A DNA stretch of 64,000 nt from Clostridium pasteurianum (GCF_001705235.1 NZ_MCGV01000001.1:2790001-2854000), one strand, 5' to 3'. Numbered from the stretch's first letter, positions 1 through 10,810 are shown. Notes: generated by a model not told the origin, from the sequence alone. Translations and numbers: made by a program.

Positions 1-121
1 AATCTATAATTGCAAAAAATATTATAAACAATATAGGATTTCTAGTTAAGCAATTAACATATACATATAACATAGCTTTGAAATATGTGTATTAAGTTTG
101 ACTATAGAAGGGAGCAAAGAT

Positions 122-361
122 ATGACTGAGTATCAGCTTAATATAAAGAATAAAATAAATTTAAGTGATTATAGTAATATTCATGATTATATGGAATTTA
201 TAAATAAGGATGATAAATTTACAATAGTTATGCAAAACGGTGATAAGAAAAATGTAGATATAATATGTAATATGCTTGAAAATAATAGATTTGAAATAAC
301 TCAAAAGCATGTAGATAAAGGTGGTAGATGTAATATTAAAGCACTAAAAACAAACAAATAA
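122..361 (+). CDS. Small hypothetical protein (79 aa)
   Basis: A short gene of unknown function. I chose the ATG at 122 because AAGGGAG lies just upstream at about 108-114; an in-frame start at 98 has no ribosome binding site. The product is soluble, with no signal peptide or membrane segment. It is mixed acidic and basic, with one Cys in the middle (IICNML) and one near the C-terminus (GGRCNIK). It sits 55 bp upstream of glucokinase on the same strand and may be co-transcribed with it. I do not recognise a family. Coding is supported by the ribosome binding site and placement, not by a motif. Confidence 0.6.
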   Translation: MTEYQLNIKNKINLSDYSNIHDYMEFINKDDKFTIVMQNGDKKNVDIICNMLENNRFEITQKHVDKGGRCNIKALKTNK

Positions 362-416
362 TTAAATTTATATGATATAATAATTATGTTATTAATTAAG
401 GTTGGGAGGATAAAAG

Positions 417-1367
417 ATGGACAAAAAGTATGTTGTAGGAGTAGATCTTGGTGGTACTAAAATCAGTTGTGCTATATCAGATCTTGATGGTAAAATTATA
501 AATCAATATACATTGCCAACTCTTTCACAAGAGGGTGAAGCGGCTGTACTTACTAGAATAATTGAATCAATAAGTAAAGTTATTGGGGATTCAAAAGTTA
601 ATAAGGATGAAATAAAGGCAATAGGGATAGGATCACCAGGACCTTTAGATTCTAAAAAAGGGATGATAATTTCAACACCTAATCTACCATTTAAAAATTT
701 TAAGTTGGTTGAGCCTATTAAGAATAAGTTTGGTATTGAGACATATCTTGATAACGATGCCAATGTCGCTGCTATAGGAGAATTTATGTTTGGAGCAGGT
801 AAAGGTACTGAAAATATGGTCTTTGTCACTGTAAGTACTGGAGTTGGTGGTGGAGCCATAATAAATGGAAAGATATACAGAGGAAATACTAACAATGCAT
901 TGGAAATAGGACATACAACATTGGTAGAAGATGGTCCAAGATGTAATTGCGGAAATTACGGTTGCACAGAGGCTCTTGCTTCAGGAACAGCTATAGCTAA
1001 AAGAGCTAAAGAGGCACTTGAGACAGGTGCGGAAACTTCTCTTAGAAATTATGAGAATGTTACATCATATGAAGTTTTTCAAGAGGCTAAGAAAGGCGAT
1101 AAGGTTGCTTCAGATATATTAGACAAATGTTTAAATTATCTTGGAATATGTGTAGCCAATATTGTTGCAACTCTTGATCCTGAAATGGTAGTAATAGGTG
1201 GAGGAGTTTCAAAAGGTGGCAATATAGTATTTGAAAAAGTAAGAGAAGTTGTTAATACAAGATGTTTTGACTCTATGGCAGCTTCATGTAAGATTGTTCC
1301 TGCAGGACTTGGAACAGATGCTGGAGTAATTGGAGCAGTAGCACTTGCAATCCTTGAAAGTAAATAA
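417..1367 (+). CDS. glcK: ROK-family glucokinase
   Basis: Cytoplasmic ATP-dependent sugar kinase that phosphorylates glucose to glucose-6-phosphate for glycolysis. The 316 aa length is normal for ROK glucokinases. The N-terminal phosphate-binding motif DLGGTK is at about 10-15, DNDAN holds the catalytic Asp region near 115, and the ROK zinc site is seen as EIGHTT near 165 followed by CNCGNYGCTE at about 177-186. The ATG at 417 follows a GGGAGG site. A strong hairpin terminator follows at 1412-1457, so the transcript probably ends before ctsR. Specificity for glucose rather than another hexose or N-acyl sugar is inferred from family likeness. Confidence 0.9.
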   Translation: MDKKYVVGVDLGGTKISCAISDLDGKIINQYTLPTLSQEGEAAVLTRIIESISKVIGDSKVNKDEIKAIGIGSPGPLDSKKGMIISTPNLPFKNFKLVEPIKNKFGIETYLDNDANVAAIGEFMFGAGKGTENMVFVTVSTGVGGGAIINGKIYRGNTNNALEIGHTTLVEDGPRCNCGNYGCTEALASGTAIAKRAKEALETGAETSLRNYENVTSYEVFQEAKKGDKVASDILDKCLNYLGICVANIVATLDPEMVVIGGGVSKGGNIVFEKVREVVNTRCFDSMAASCKIVPAGLGTDAGVIGAVALAILESK

Positions 1368-1411
1368 CATATTTTTTATTTATTAATTTTTACTTTGGGA
1401 ACCATATACAT

Positions 1412-1457
1412 AGAAGAAACATTTTTAATAGTTTAAATGTTTCTTCTATATTTTTTT
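1412..1457 (+). terminator. Intrinsic terminator after glcK
   Basis: Perfect 13-bp stem: AGAAGAAACATTT at 1412-1424 pairs with AAATGTTTCTTCT at 1435-1447, with a 10-nt loop, then ATATTTTTTT. It separates glcK from the ctsR operon. Confidence 0.9.
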
Positions 1458-1467
1458 AGTAATAATA

Positions 1468-1515
1468 TTGCAAAGGTTGAAATTATGTTATATAATAAAG
1501 TCAAAGAAAGTCAAA
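1468..1515 (+). promoter_or_regulatory. Sigma-A promoter with CtsR operator (ctsR operon)
   Basis: TTGCAA at 1468-1473 and TATAAT at 1491-1496 are separated by 17 bp. Immediately downstream, 1499-1515 reads AGTCAAAGAAAGTCAAA, an exact match to the known CtsR heptad direct repeat RGTCAAANANRGTCAAA. The operator covers the expected transcription start, as expected for autorepression relieved by heat or protein damage. Confidence 0.92.
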
Positions 1516-1532
1516 GTAAAGGAGAGCTTACA

Positions 1533-1988
1533 ATGAGATTATCTGATATCATAGAGGAATTTTTAAAAGAGATGATTGCTGAAAATAGTGAAAACGAGCT
1601 TGAAATACAGAGAAATGAATTAGCTAATCATTTTAGTTGTGCTCCCTCTCAGATAAATTATGTTTTAACCACACGATTTACAACAGATAAAGGATACTAT
1701 ATAGAAAGTAGACGTGGCGGAGGTGGATGCATAAAAATTAGAAGGGTTCAATATAACGAAAAGAAACCATTTGTAAGTTCTATTGTTGATAGAATAGGTG
1801 ATAGTATAACTTATGATTCTGGTTGCAAAATAGTTGATGCTCTTTTGGATATGGATGTTTTAACTGATAGGGAAGGAAATATAATAAAGGCATGTATAAA
1901 CGATAGGACTTTATTAGATACTGGCGATAAACGAAATGAAGTGAGAGCTGAAATATTAAAATCTGCGCTTATTATCTTGTTTGTATAA
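1533..1988 (+). CDS. ctsR: Transcriptional repressor CtsR
   Basis: Repressor of class III heat-shock genes, including its own operon. The 151 aa protein starts at ATG 1533 after AAAGGAG; an upstream in-frame start would lie inside the terminator. The N-terminal half is a winged-helix DNA-binding domain (RNELANHFSCAPSQINYVLT), followed by the Gly-rich wing RRGGGG at about residues 59-64 that contacts DNA and holds the arginine targeted by McsB in homologues. The C-terminal half is the dimerisation domain. It is first in ctsR-mcsA-mcsB-clpC and controlled by the operator at 1499-1515. Confidence 0.96.
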   Translation: MRLSDIIEEFLKEMIAENSENELEIQRNELANHFSCAPSQINYVLTTRFTTDKGYYIESRRGGGGCIKIRRVQYNEKKPFVSSIVDRIGDSITYDSGCKIVDALLDMDVLTDREGNIIKACINDRTLLDTGDKRNEVRAEILKSALIILFV

Positions 1989-2012
1989 TATATTAAAAGG
2001 TTGGTGAAAATT

Positions 2013-2540
2013 ATGGTATGTGAAATTTGTCATAAAAATGAGGCTAATGTTCATATAACACAAATAATAAATGGAGATAAAAAAGAATTAAATGTATGTG
2101 AGGAATGTGCTAAAAATATTCAGGGTGTAAATATTTCTTCGGATATTGACTTTATTTCACCTTTTTCTTTTCAGAACATTTTGAGTGGCATAATGGATTA
2201 TATAGGTGGAAACGCACAAATTGACAAAAATCAAGAAATAGTATGTAAGAATTGCGGAACTACTTATAGTGAATTTAAGGAAAAAGGTTTATTTGGATGC
2301 AGCGAATGCTATAAATATTTCAATTCAATGTTATCTCCAATTATAAATAGGGTTCAAGGCAATGTTGAACATAATGGTAAAATACCTAAAAAATCAGGTA
2401 AGGAAATAATAAATAAAAATAATATAGCTAGACTTAAATCTGAATTGCAGAAGGCTGTATTTCAAGAAGAATATGAAAAGGCAGCAGAACTTAGAGATAA
2501 AATAAAGGAACTTCAGGGTAAAGACGGAGGTGAAAATTGA
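2013..2540 (+). CDS. mcsA: McsA, zinc-finger adaptor/activator of McsB
   Basis: Partner of the arginine kinase McsB and of ClpC in stress-dependent protein quality control. Four CxxC motifs are visible (CEIC, CEEC, CKNC, CSEC), forming two zinc-binding units. The C-terminal part holds a UVR-type helical motif (EEYEKAAELRDKIKELQ), as in family members. ATG 2013 is preferred over TTG 2001 because the AGGTTGGTG site at about 1998-2006 is properly spaced from the former. It ends 1 bp before mcsB and is clearly translationally linked to it. Confidence 0.94.
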   Translation: MVCEICHKNEANVHITQIINGDKKELNVCEECAKNIQGVNISSDIDFISPFSFQNILSGIMDYIGGNAQIDKNQEIVCKNCGTTYSEFKEKGLFGCSECYKYFNSMLSPIINRVQGNVEHNGKIPKKSGKEIINKNNIARLKSELQKAVFQEEYEKAAELRDKIKELQGKDGGEN

Positions 2541-2541
2541 A

Positions 2542-3558
2542 ATGGAGAATTGGCTTAATAACACAAACAATAATAATCAAATGGTAATTACAACAAGGAT
2601 TCGTCTTGCAAGAAATATAAAAGGTATACCATTTCCCGATAAATTATCTGATGATGAAGGAAGAAATGTGGTAGAGAAGGTTAATAGTGCTTTTAATAAA
2701 TCAGAAAATCAGAATTTTAAATGTATAGATTTATGGGAAAACGACAATAATTGTAATGCAGAGTTTCTTGAGAAACACCTTATAAGCAAAAAACTTATAG
2801 ATAATTCTAGAAAATCTGCATTCATACTAAATAACGATGAAACTGTAAGTATAATGATAAATGAAGAAGATCATTTGAGACTTCAGGCTATAACTGCAGG
2901 ACTTAATTTGAAAGAAGCATATAATTGCATAGATAAAATAGATGATGAATTAGAGGAAAATATAGATTATGCGTTTGATGAAAAACTTGGATATTTAACT
3001 GCTTGCCCAACTAATTTAGGAACTGGAATGAGAGCTTCTGTAATGATTCATCTTCCAGCGCTATCCATGAACAATGAAATGGGTAGAGTACTAAATGCTT
3101 TATCTCAGATAGGAATTACTATAAGAGGCCTATGGGGTGAAGGTTCTAAAGCTATTGGAGGATTGTATCAAATATCAAACCAGGTAACTTTAGGAATGAG
3201 CGAAATGGATATTATATCAAATCTGAAAACTGTTGTTGAACAGATAATGAATCAAGAAAATTTATCAAGAGAACGTATAATGAAGAAGTACAAATATGAA
3301 TTGGAAGATAAAATGTATAGATCGCTCGGTATACTGAAAAATTCGGTGATTTTAGATATTAACGAATGTTTAAATCTTATTTCTAATGTAAGAATAGGAG
3401 TTGAGATGGGAATTATAAAGAATATAGATATTAATAAACTAAATAATCTATTAGTGAATGTTCAAAAAGCAACATTGCAAGAAATTTATAACAAAAAATT
3501 ATCCAAAAGTGAGGAGAACATAAAGAGAGCACTTTATGTTAGAGAAAATTTAAGGTAG
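2542..3558 (+). CDS. mcsB: Protein-arginine kinase McsB
   Basis: Phosphorylates arginines on CtsR and on aggregated proteins, marking them for ClpCP. The fold is that of guanido-phosphotransferases: TRIRLARN near residue 17, NEEDHLR near 115, the catalytic-loop Cys in ACPTNLGTGMRAS near 155, and the C-terminal regulatory domain. The 338 aa length is normal. ATG 2542 follows GGAGGT at 2526-2531; a GTG at 2530 lies inside that site and is unlikely. The gap to clpC is 10 bp. Confidence 0.95.
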   Translation: MENWLNNTNNNNQMVITTRIRLARNIKGIPFPDKLSDDEGRNVVEKVNSAFNKSENQNFKCIDLWENDNNCNAEFLEKHLISKKLIDNSRKSAFILNNDETVSIMINEEDHLRLQAITAGLNLKEAYNCIDKIDDELEENIDYAFDEKLGYLTACPTNLGTGMRASVMIHLPALSMNNEMGRVLNALSQIGITIRGLWGEGSKAIGGLYQISNQVTLGMSEMDIISNLKTVVEQIMNQENLSRERIMKKYKYELEDKMYRSLGILKNSVILDINECLNLISNVRIGVEMGIIKNIDINKLNNLLVNVQKATLQEIYNKKLSKSEENIKRALYVRENLR

Positions 3559-3568
3559 GTGAATATTT

Positions 3569-6013
3569 ATGATGTTTGGTAGATTTTCCGAAAGAGCTCA
3601 AAAGATGATTTATTATGCACAAGAAGAGGCACAAAATTTCAGGCATGGATATGTTGGAACTGAGCATATACTTCTTGGAATTTTAAGAGATGAAGGTGGC
3701 AAAGCGCAATCAATTCTCGCAAGTATGGGAGTTACGCTTGATAAGGTAAGAACACTTATAGAGGAATACGAAGGTGTTGGTGATTCTAATGCATATAATG
3801 AAGAATTACCATTAACACCAAGAACTAAAAGACTTTTAGAAATAAGTTTACTTGAAGCAAGAAATTTAAATCATAATTATATAAATCCAGAGCATGTTCT
3901 ATTGGCTCTTATTAGAGAGGGCGAAGGAGTAGCTTTTACTATTATTGGTAATCTTGGAGTAGATTTTGAAAGACTTAGAAAAGAAATATTAGATAGCTTA
4001 ACAGGTCAGGAGGAAACCACAGGAGTGAAATCAAACTATAGTAGCTCAAATTCTTCAACACCGTCATTAAATCAATTTGGAACTGATTTGACACAAATGG
4101 CGGCAGAAGGAAAGCTTGATCCTGTTATAGGGAGAGATGATGAAACGCAGAGAATACTTGAGATACTCTGCAGAAGAACTAAAAATAATCCATGTCTAAT
4201 AGGTGATCCTGGAGTAGGTAAAACAGCTATTGCAGAGGGATTAGCACAGAAAATAGTAGAAGGCAATATTCCTGAGATACTTAAAAATAAAAGAGTTGTT
4301 TCCTTAGATATATCTTCTTTAGTTGCAGGTTCAAAGTATAGAGGTGAGTTTGAGGAAAGACTTAAAAAGGTAATGGATGAAATTAAAGCTGCTAAAAATG
4401 TAATACTTTTTATTGATGAAATTCATACTATAATTGGAGCAGGTGCAGCAGAGGGTGCAATTGATGCATCTAATATTTTAAAGCCTTCCCTTGCAAGAGG
4501 AGAAATACAGTGTATAGGCGCAACTACAACAGAGGAGTACAGAAAATATATAGAGAAAGATGCAGCTCTTGAAAGAAGATTTCAGCCAGTTGATGTTGGA
4601 GAGCCTAGTAAGGAAGAAGCCGTTCAGATACTTAAGGGACTTAGAGATAAATATGAGGCTCATCATGGAGTTAAAATTACAGATGATGCAATAGAAGCTG
4701 CAGTAAATCTTTCAGTAAGGTATATATCGGATAGATTTTTGCCAGATAAAGCAATAGATTTAATTGATGAAGCAGCTGCAAAAGTTAGAATTGAAAATCT
4801 TACAGCACCACCAGACCTAAAGAGTCAAGAAGAAACCCTTGAAAAGACGACTAAGGAAAAATCAGATGCTATAAGACTTCAAGATTTTGAAAAAGCAGCT
4901 AAGTTAAGAGACAAAGAGAAAAATTTAAGGACTTCAATCGAGGAATTCAAAAAGAATTGGAAAAATAGAAATGACAGTGAAAACCATATAGTTAAAGAAA
5001 AACAGGTGGCCTCTGTTGTAGCTAAGTGGACTAATATACCTGTTGAAAAGCTTACTGAAAAAGAATCAGAAAGACTTTTACATCTTGAGGATATTCTTCA
5101 TAAAAGAGTTATAGGTCAAGATGAGGCAGTTGAATATGTTTCAAAAGCTGTAAGGAGAGCCAGAGTAGGACTTAAAGATCCTAAAAGGCCAATTGGATCA
5201 TTTATATTTTTAGGACCAACTGGTGTTGGAAAAACAGAATTATCAAAGGCGTTAGCTGAAGCTATGTTTGGAAATGAAGGAAATATTATAAGAATTGATA
5301 TGTCAGAATACATGGAAAAACATACAGTATCACGTCTTGTAGGATCACCTCCAGGATATGTTGGATATGATGAGGGCGGACAACTTACTGAACAGGTAAG
5401 AAGAAAACCATATTCTGTGGTATTATTTGATGAAATAGAGAAAGCTCATCCAGACGTATTCAATATATTACTTCAAATACTTGATGACGGAAGACTTACT
5501 GATGGTAAGGGTAAAACTGTAAACTTTAGAAATACAATAATAATTATGACATCTAATGTTGGAGCATCAACTATAAGAAAACAAAAAACTCTTGGATTTG
5601 AAACTGAAAAGAATGAAAAAAAGCAAGAGTATGACAAAATGAAGGATAATATTATAGAAGAGCTTAAGAATTCTTTTAGACCTGAGTTTTTAAATAGAAT
5701 CGATGAAATAGTTGTATTCCATAAGCTACAAGAAAAGGATCTTAGAGAAATAGTAAAAATTATGCTTAAATCCGTTCAAGCAAGGTTAAGGGAGCAAAAT
5801 ATAAAAATTAATTTCACAGAAAATGCAGAAAAATTTCTTGCTGAAAAGGGCTTTGATGAGGCGTACGGAGCAAGACCTTTAAGAAGAACTATAACAAAAA
5901 CTGTAGAAGACAAACTTTCAGAAGAAATATTAAAGGGAACTATAAGTAAAAATGATAATATTTTTGTAGATGTAGATGAAAATAAAGAATTGAAGTTTAC
6001 AAAAGGAGAATAA
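3569..6013 (+). CDS. clpC: AAA+ chaperone ClpC, ATPase of the ClpCP protease
   Basis: Unfoldase that delivers arginine-phosphorylated or adaptor-bound proteins to ClpP. The order of domains over 814 aa is two Clp-N repeats (about 1-145), first AAA+ domain with Walker A GDPGVGKT at about 212-219 and FIDEIHT, a middle domain with a UVR-like coiled coil ([16 protein letters not shown]), and second AAA+ domain with GPTGVGKT at about 549-556 and [15 protein letters not shown] start three bases later (second Met) is equally possible. It is the last gene of the CtsR-controlled core; radA follows after 242 bp with a hairpin between. Confidence 0.96.
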   Translation: MMFGRFSERAQKMIYYAQEEAQNFRHGYVGTEHILLGILRDEGGKAQSILASMGVTLDKVRTLIEEYEGVGDSNAYNEELPLTPRTKRLLEISLLEARNLNHNYINPEHVLLALIREGEGVAFTIIGNLGVDFERLRKEILDSLTGQEETTGVKSNYSSSNSSTPSLNQFGTDLTQMAAEGKLDPVIGRDDETQRILEILCRRTKNNPCLIGDPGVGKTAIAEGLAQKIVEGNIPEILKNKRVVSLDISSLVAGSKYRGEFEERLKKVMDEIKAAKNVILFIDEIHTIIGAGAAEGAIDASNILKPSLARGEIQCIGATTTEEYRKYIEKDAALERRFQPVDVGEPSKEEAVQILKGLRDKYEAHHGVKITDDAIEAAVNLSVRYISDRFLPDKAIDLIDEAAAKVRIENLTAPPDLKSQEETLEKTTKEKSDAIRLQDFEKAAKLRDKEKNLRTSIEEFKKNWKNRNDSENHIVKEKQVASVVAKWTNIPVEKLTEKESERLLHLEDILHKRVIGQDEAVEYVSKAVRRARVGLKDPKRPIGSFIFLGPTGVGKTELSKALAEAMFGNEGNIIRIDMSEYMEKHTVSRLVGSPPGYVGYDEGGQLTEQVRRKPYSVVLFDEIEKAHPDVFNILLQILDDGRLTDGKGKTVNFRNTIIIMTSNVGASTIRKQKTLGFETEKNEKKQEYDKMKDNIIEELKNSFRPEFLNRIDEIVVFHKLQEKDLREIVKIMLKSVQARLREQNIKINFTENAEKFLAEKGFDEAYGARPLRRTITKTVEDKLSEEILKGTISKNDNIFVDVDENKELKFTKGE

Positions 6014-6124
6014 CTGTAGAATTTTATATGACAGGCTAATTGGGAGCATAAAACTTTTTTAGAATAATAAGCTTTAACTTTTGGTCTGTCATTTATTTAA
6101 GCAATTTTGTAATAAGTTTATATA

Positions 6125-6155
6125 AAATGTAGGGGGCTTTATGTCCTCTACATTT
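6125..6155 (+). terminator. Hairpin between clpC and radA, possible terminator
   Basis: AAATGTAGGGGGC at 6125-6137 pairs with GTCCTCTACATTT at 6143-6155 (13 bp with two G-U pairs, loop TTTAT). No uridine run follows, so it may be a weak terminator or an RNA-stability element. A long-range pair ATGACAG/CTGTCAT at 6028-6034 and 6086-6092 lies upstream. Confidence 0.5.
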
Positions 6156-6255
6156 CTTGCTATAAAATAAGTATTTTGAATGTTAAAGGTTTATTTACTG
6201 ACAAATGTATAAAAAGTATTGTATAATTATTTATATACAAATAGGATGTGATTAT

Positions 6256-7605
6256 GTGAGCAAGACGAAAAGTTTTTTTGTGTGTCAGGAATGTGGATAC
6301 CAATCTGTAAAATGGTTAGGTAAGTGTCCATCATGCAGTAGTTGGAATAGTTTTGTTGAAGAAAATGTAGAAAATAAAAAGAATAACAAAGTAGCTATAA
6401 ATAGCATGCCAAAGTGTATAAATAATATAAAATCCGGAGAATATGAAAGATATGATACAAATAATGCTGAGTTAAATAGAGTACTAGGAGGAGGACTTGT
6501 TAGAGGTTCTATTACACTTATATCAGGTGCCCCGGGCATAGGTAAGTCAACACTTCTTCTGCAGATTTGTCAGGATATAGCATCAAAATATGGAAAAGTT
6601 CTATATGTCTCAGGAGAGGAATCTGAAGAACAGATAAAAATGAGGGGCGATAGGCTAAAAGTAGACTCACCAAATGTATTTATATTATCTGAAACAAACA
6701 TGGAAGTTATAGAACAACATGTTAATGATATAAAACCTGCATTTGTCATAATTGATTCAATACAAACACTATATAAGGAACAAATAACTTCAGCTCCAGG
6801 AAGTGTTTCTCAAGTTAGAGAGTGTGCTAATGTTATTATGAGGATAGCTAAAACAAATAATATACCATTTTTTATTGTAGCGCATGTTACAAAGCAGGGG
6901 GAACTTGCTGGACCGAGAATACTTGAACATATTGTTGATACGGTTTTAACCTTTGAAGGCCAAAGAACAGAAGAGTTCAGAATACTTAGAACTGTAAAAA
7001 ACCGTTTTGGAACTACCAGTGAAATAGGTGTTTTTGAAATGACGGCAGAGGGACTTCGGCAGATATATAATCCGTCTGGATTATTTCTTGAAGAAACGAA
7101 TTTCAATCAGGAGGGTTCAGTTGTAATAGGAACAATGGAAGGAACAAGACCTATACTTGTAGAAATTCAAGCACTGGTTTCTAAAACAAATGCAGTTATG
7201 CCTAGAAGAACTTCTTTGGGTGTAGATAACTCAAGATTAAATTTGATTTTGGCTGTACTTGAAAAGAAACTTAAAATTCCATTTTACAATTGTGATGTAT
7301 ATGTAAATGTTGTAGGTGGATTAAATATTGAAGGTACCTATGGCGATTTAGGATTGGCATTAGCTTTGATTTCCAGTGTTAAGGGAGTAAGTACAAAGTT
7401 AGATAAGATGATTGTTGTAGGTGAAATTGGTCTTACAGGAGAGGTTAGGCCAGTAGCGTTTTCTGATAGGATTATTAACGAAGCTGATAAATTAGGCTTT
7501 GAAAATATATTAATTCCTCAAAAAAATATTAAATTTGACAAAAATATTGCGATAAATACAGTAGGTATATCTTATTTAAAGGAAGCTGTAAATAAAGTTT
7601 TTTAA
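6256..7605 (+). CDS. radA: DNA repair protein RadA
   Basis: RecA-like ATPase and helicase that assists strand exchange and branch migration in recombination. An N-terminal C4 zinc finger (CQECG and CPSCSSW) is followed by Walker [10 protein letters not shown] at about 91-99, the RadA-specific KNRFG motif near 248, and a C-terminal Lon-like domain ([18 protein letters not shown]). I start it at GTG 6256, preceded by ATAGGATG, giving 449 aa; upstream ATG codons would add a hydrophobic tail not usual in the family. It is linked to disA (11 bp gap), as in Bacillus. Confidence 0.95.
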   Translation: MSKTKSFFVCQECGYQSVKWLGKCPSCSSWNSFVEENVENKKNNKVAINSMPKCINNIKSGEYERYDTNNAELNRVLGGGLVRGSITLISGAPGIGKSTLLLQICQDIASKYGKVLYVSGEESEEQIKMRGDRLKVDSPNVFILSETNMEVIEQHVNDIKPAFVIIDSIQTLYKEQITSAPGSVSQVRECANVIMRIAKTNNIPFFIVAHVTKQGELAGPRILEHIVDTVLTFEGQRTEEFRILRTVKNRFGTTSEIGVFEMTAEGLRQIYNPSGLFLEETNFNQEGSVVIGTMEGTRPILVEIQALVSKTNAVMPRRTSLGVDNSRLNLILAVLEKKLKIPFYNCDVYVNVVGGLNIEGTYGDLGLALALISSVKGVSTKLDKMIVVGEIGLTGEVRPVAFSDRIINEADKLGFENILIPQKNIKFDKNIAINTVGISYLKEAVNKVF

Positions 7606-7616
7606 GGGTGATTAAA

Positions 7617-8690
7617 GTGAATGATTTGAGGTTAAAAAAGGATAAGAAGCTTCTACAAATATTAAAGACAATGGCTCCAGGTACGGATTTGAGAGAAGGA
7701 CTTGAAAATATTTTAAGAGCTAAAACTGGAGGATTAATAGTTTTAGGTGATAATGATGATGTTATGAAGTTAAGCGATGGTGGCTTTAAAATTAATTCTC
7801 AATATAGTTCATCATATATATACGAACTTGCTAAAATGGATGGGGCTATAATTTTGAGTACTGATTTAAAGAAAATAGTAAAAGCTAATGTTCAGCTAGT
7901 GCCAGACTCTTCTATACCCACATTTGAGACTGGAACTAGGCACAGAACAGCACATAGGGTGGCTAAGCAAACTGGAAATGTCGTTGTTGCAATATCTCAG
8001 AGAAGAAATGTTATAACGGTTTATAAAGACGATATAAAATATATTCTTAGGGATAGTAGCATAATACTTGCAAGGGCAAATCAAGCTATTCAAACTCTTG
8101 AAAAATACGTTTCTGTTTTAGATAGAGTTATGAGTAACTTAAATTTACTTGAGTTTCAAGATTTATGTACATTGCATGATGTAGTAATTGCAATTCAGAG
8201 AACTGAAATGGTAATGAGAGTTGTAACTGAAATAGAAAGATATATCTGTGAACTTGGAAATGAAGGAAGACTTATTTCAATGCAACTTAATGAACTGGTA
8301 AAAAATGTAGAACAGGATGGAATATTTATAATAAGAGATTATTGTCAAGATGAACCTAACTTTAATAAAATATATGAGTCTATACAGAGTATGTCATCTG
8401 AAGAATTTTTAAATGCTGAGGTTATTTCAAAGATAATGGGATATGGTGATGTTCCACTTATAGATACACTTATATCACCTAGAGGATATAGAATGACAAG
8501 TAAAATACCTAGAATACCTTTTAGCGTAATAGAAAATCTTGTTAAGAATTTCAAGGAATTGAAAAAGATATTAGAAGCATCACATGAAGAACTTGATAGT
8601 GTTGAAGGAATTGGAGAGGCGAGAGCAAGAGCAATAAAAAGTGGACTTAAAAAATTAAAAGAACAGGTTATAATAAGTAAGCAATTATAG
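7617..8690 (+). CDS. disA: DNA integrity scanning diadenylate cyclase DisA
   Basis: Makes cyclic di-AMP from two ATP and links DNA branch structures to second-messenger level. The N-terminal cyclase domain has DGAIILSTD near residue 74 and RHRTA near 107-111. The C-terminal part is a helical linker and a helix-hairpin-helix DNA-binding domain ([18 protein letters not shown]). GTG 7617 follows AAGGGTGA, giving 357 aa; GTG 7608 lies inside that site. Pairing with radA supports a shared role, since RadA modulates DisA in Bacillus. Confidence 0.95.
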   Translation: MNDLRLKKDKKLLQILKTMAPGTDLREGLENILRAKTGGLIVLGDNDDVMKLSDGGFKINSQYSSSYIYELAKMDGAIILSTDLKKIVKANVQLVPDSSIPTFETGTRHRTAHRVAKQTGNVVVAISQRRNVITVYKDDIKYILRDSSIILARANQAIQTLEKYVSVLDRVMSNLNLLEFQDLCTLHDVVIAIQRTEMVMRVVTEIERYICELGNEGRLISMQLNELVKNVEQDGIFIIRDYCQDEPNFNKIYESIQSMSSEEFLNAEVISKIMGYGDVPLIDTLISPRGYRMTSKIPRIPFSVIENLVKNFKELKKILEASHEELDSVEGIGEARARAIKSGLKKLKEQVIISKQL

Positions 8691-8796
8691 GAAGAGATAA
8701 AGGATAATCGTACTAAATATAAATAATGAGAAAGTTGAAATTCATTTCCTAATGACATAGGAAGGTTTTGCACAACACAACTTATTTATTAAAGGT

Positions 8797-8832
8797 GGCT
8801 CAAAAGTTAGTACAGCTAACATTGTTTGAGCC
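8797..8832 (+). terminator. Stem-loop after disA
   Basis: GGCTCAAA at 8797-8804 pairs with TTTGAGCC at 8825-8832, with an inner GTTAG/CTAAC stem. It lies between disA and a convergent gene, with moderately T-rich sequence beyond. A bidirectional terminator is plausible. Confidence 0.6.
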
Positions 8833-8901
8833 GACCTCAAATTATTTTTGTATACAAAGATGACAAAAAACTTCTAGTCTTAATATAACGGTTCATGTGT
8901 T

Positions 8902-9297
8902 CTATCTTAAAGTATATTTTCCTAATGTGTTCATTTTATCGTATTCTTTAAGAAATATGTCATATAAGTTTATGTCAAGAGTGTTGCAGAGAGCTGCGAG
9001 GTAAAAAAGGTTATTTCCAATTTCATTTTCTAATATATCTCTGCAATTTTCACATAGTTTTCCACGAACATGAGTTTTTAAATGTTTCTTTAAATTATTA
9101 ATATCTAAATCACTTGGTATGTGTTGTTTTTCAGCATTTATTTCAATACATCCACAATTAGTCACGGATTTTACTAGTGCTCTATTAATTCTTGCTTGTG
9201 ATCCTTGAAGTTTAGTAATTATATCTAATATACTTGAATGTCGTATTAAAGACTCATCTACTAAATTTTGGAATTCATCAAAAATTATATCTTGCAT
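8902..9297 (-). CDS. Conserved clostridial protein of unknown function (DUF1573/MazG-like)
   Basis: A 131 aa soluble protein whose function I do not know. The middle has an NCGC motif (SVTNCGCIEIN) and a second Cys pair (CENC). The C-terminal EIGNNLFYLAALCNTLDINL resembles the E-x-x-x-x-x-YLAAL helix of MazG-type nucleotide pyrophosphohydrolases, but the full set of acidic metal ligands is not obvious. Similar clostridial proteins are, from memory, labelled DUF1573. The ATG at 9297 (reverse) follows AAGGAGCTGAATAAG. It stands alone, convergent with disA and divergent from the PIN/TRAM gene, with its own promoter at 9341-9370. Confidence 0.7.
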   Translation of the reverse strand: MQDIIFDEFQNLVDESLIRHSSILDIITKLQGSQARINRALVKSVTNCGCIEINAEKQHIPSDLDINNLKKHLKTHVRGKLCENCRDILENEIGNNLFYLAALCNTLDINLYDIFLKEYDKMNTLGKYTLR

Positions 9298-9340
9298 CTT
9301 ATTCAGCTCCTTGTGTGCGTTTATAACATGAATATAATAA

Positions 9341-9370
9341 ATTGTAGAATAATTGGAAAAATATTGTCAA
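9341..9370 (-). promoter_or_regulatory. Reverse-strand promoter of the unknown gene at 8902-9297
   Basis: Read on the reverse strand: TTGACA (9370-9365), an 18-bp spacer, and TACAAT (9346-9341). It lies 44 bp upstream of the start codon. Confidence 0.75.
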
Positions 9371-9541
9371 TGATTGTAGGCTTATTTTTGCTATATTAGT
9401 ACTGAGGTAAGGACTATGTTTTTTATAGTAAGCAACAAAACTTGGTTGTTTTAATGTTTCTGATTAAGTTCACTTTATATATTAAAACAATATAAGATTA
9501 AATAATAGGGGGATAAATATTTGAAAAAATTGTAAACAGTC

Positions 9542-9570
9542 TTGATATATTCATAATTTTAACGTATACT
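9542..9570 (+). promoter_or_regulatory. Promoter of the PIN/TRAM-ispD pair
   Basis: TTGATA at 9542-9547, a 17-bp spacer, and TATACT at 9565-9570. The start codon is at 9683, leaving a leader of about 105 nt with no clear structure. Confidence 0.7.
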
Positions 9571-9682
9571 TTATTGGTGATAGCATATTAATTAAGCTTG
9601 TGCAAAAAACTTAAAGAGATTTTTGAATTTTCGATTTAAAATTGTAAAATTAGTTAATAATTAATAAAGGAGGTGGCTTTAA

Positions 9683-10786
9683 TTGCTGAAAAAAATATTG
9701 AGAGGACTTTTTACTGTTATAGGATTGGTATTGGGATACCTGCTAGCCAGTGTTATATTAAAAGGTGGTTATTTTTCGCAAATTAGTTTTGTAAAGCATA
9801 ATAGTATTGGGAGAATAACTTTTATAGTATTCTGTGTTTTAGTTTTAGGTATAATATTTTTTATAATATCCCCATGGATTAATTCTTTAATATTAAAATT
9901 TATGGATTATTTAGAAAGAACAATTCAGAAAATTCCAGTTTCTGAGGTTCTATTTGGAGCAGGGGGTGCCATAATAGGACTAGTAATTGCTTCTTTACTT
10001 TTAAGTTCACTCAACAGAGTGACAGGTCCGCTATCATATATAACAACAATAATATATATTATTGTAAATATGATAATGGCGGTTATAGGTGCTGATGTAG
10101 CCATAAAAAAGAGAGAAGAGCTCATGAATTTATTTTATAATTTAAGAAAAACAGGAGTTTCAAAGGAGAAAAAGGGAAAGAATGTTTCTAAGGCAGCACC
10201 TAAGATATTAGATACTTCTGTTATAATTGATGGAAGAATATTTGATATATGTCAAACAGATTTTATCGAGGGTACTCTTGTAATACCAGGGTTTGTACTT
10301 AAAGAGTTAAGGCATATTGCAGATTCTTCAGATGGGCTTAAGAGAAATCGTGGACGAAGAGGACTTGATATATTAAACAAAATTCAAAAAGAATTGAATA
10401 TTGAAGTTAAGATATATGATAAGGATTTTCCTGACATACCAGAGGTTGATGTAAAGCTTTTAAAATTGGCGGAAGTAATGAAGGGGAAAGTAATAACAAA
10501 TGATTTTAATTTAAATAAGGTAGCAGAATTTCAGGGCGTTCCAGTACTAAATATAAATGAGCTTGCCAATGCAGTTAAACCTGTAGTTCTTCCTGGAGAA
10601 GAAATGACAATACAAATCGTAAAAGATGGAAAAGAGTCAGGACAGGGTGTTGGATATCTTGATGATGGAACTATGATAGTTGTAGAAGGTGGCAGAAGTC
10701 ATATAGGAGAGACTAGAGAAGTTACTGTTACGTCTGTTCTTCAGACTGCAGCAGGTAGAATGATATTTGCAAAACAGAAGAATTAA
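9683..10786 (+). CDS. YacL-like PIN/TRAM domain membrane protein
   Basis: Membrane-anchored protein with a predicted nuclease domain. The first ~140 residues hold four hydrophobic segments. A PIN domain follows ([10 protein letters not shown] at about 177-186 and [15 protein letters not shown] later, supplying acidic metal ligands), then a C-terminal TRAM RNA-binding domain ([18 protein letters not shown]). The start is TTG 9683 behind a strong GGAGGTGG; no ATG is better placed. The gene pairs with ispD (24 bp gap), as in other Firmicutes. The physiological role of YacL-type proteins is not established. Confidence 0.85.
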   Translation: MLKKILRGLFTVIGLVLGYLLASVILKGGYFSQISFVKHNSIGRITFIVFCVLVLGIIFFIISPWINSLILKFMDYLERTIQKIPVSEVLFGAGGAIIGLVIASLLLSSLNRVTGPLSYITTIIYIIVNMIMAVIGADVAIKKREELMNLFYNLRKTGVSKEKKGKNVSKAAPKILDTSVIIDGRIFDICQTDFIEGTLVIPGFVLKELRHIADSSDGLKRNRGRRGLDILNKIQKELNIEVKIYDKDFPDIPEVDVKLLKLAEVMKGKVITNDFNLNKVAEFQGVPVLNINELANAVKPVVLPGEEMTIQIVKDGKESGQGVGYLDDGTMIVVEGGRSHIGETREVTVTSVLQTAAGRMIFAKQKN

Positions 10787-10810
10787 AATAGACAAGGAGT
10801 AATTGTATCA

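Noticed and set aside
8345-8773. 142-residue reverse open frame across the end of disA
   Set aside because: Antisense to the conserved disA C-terminus, no ribosome binding site, hydrophobic low-complexity translation.
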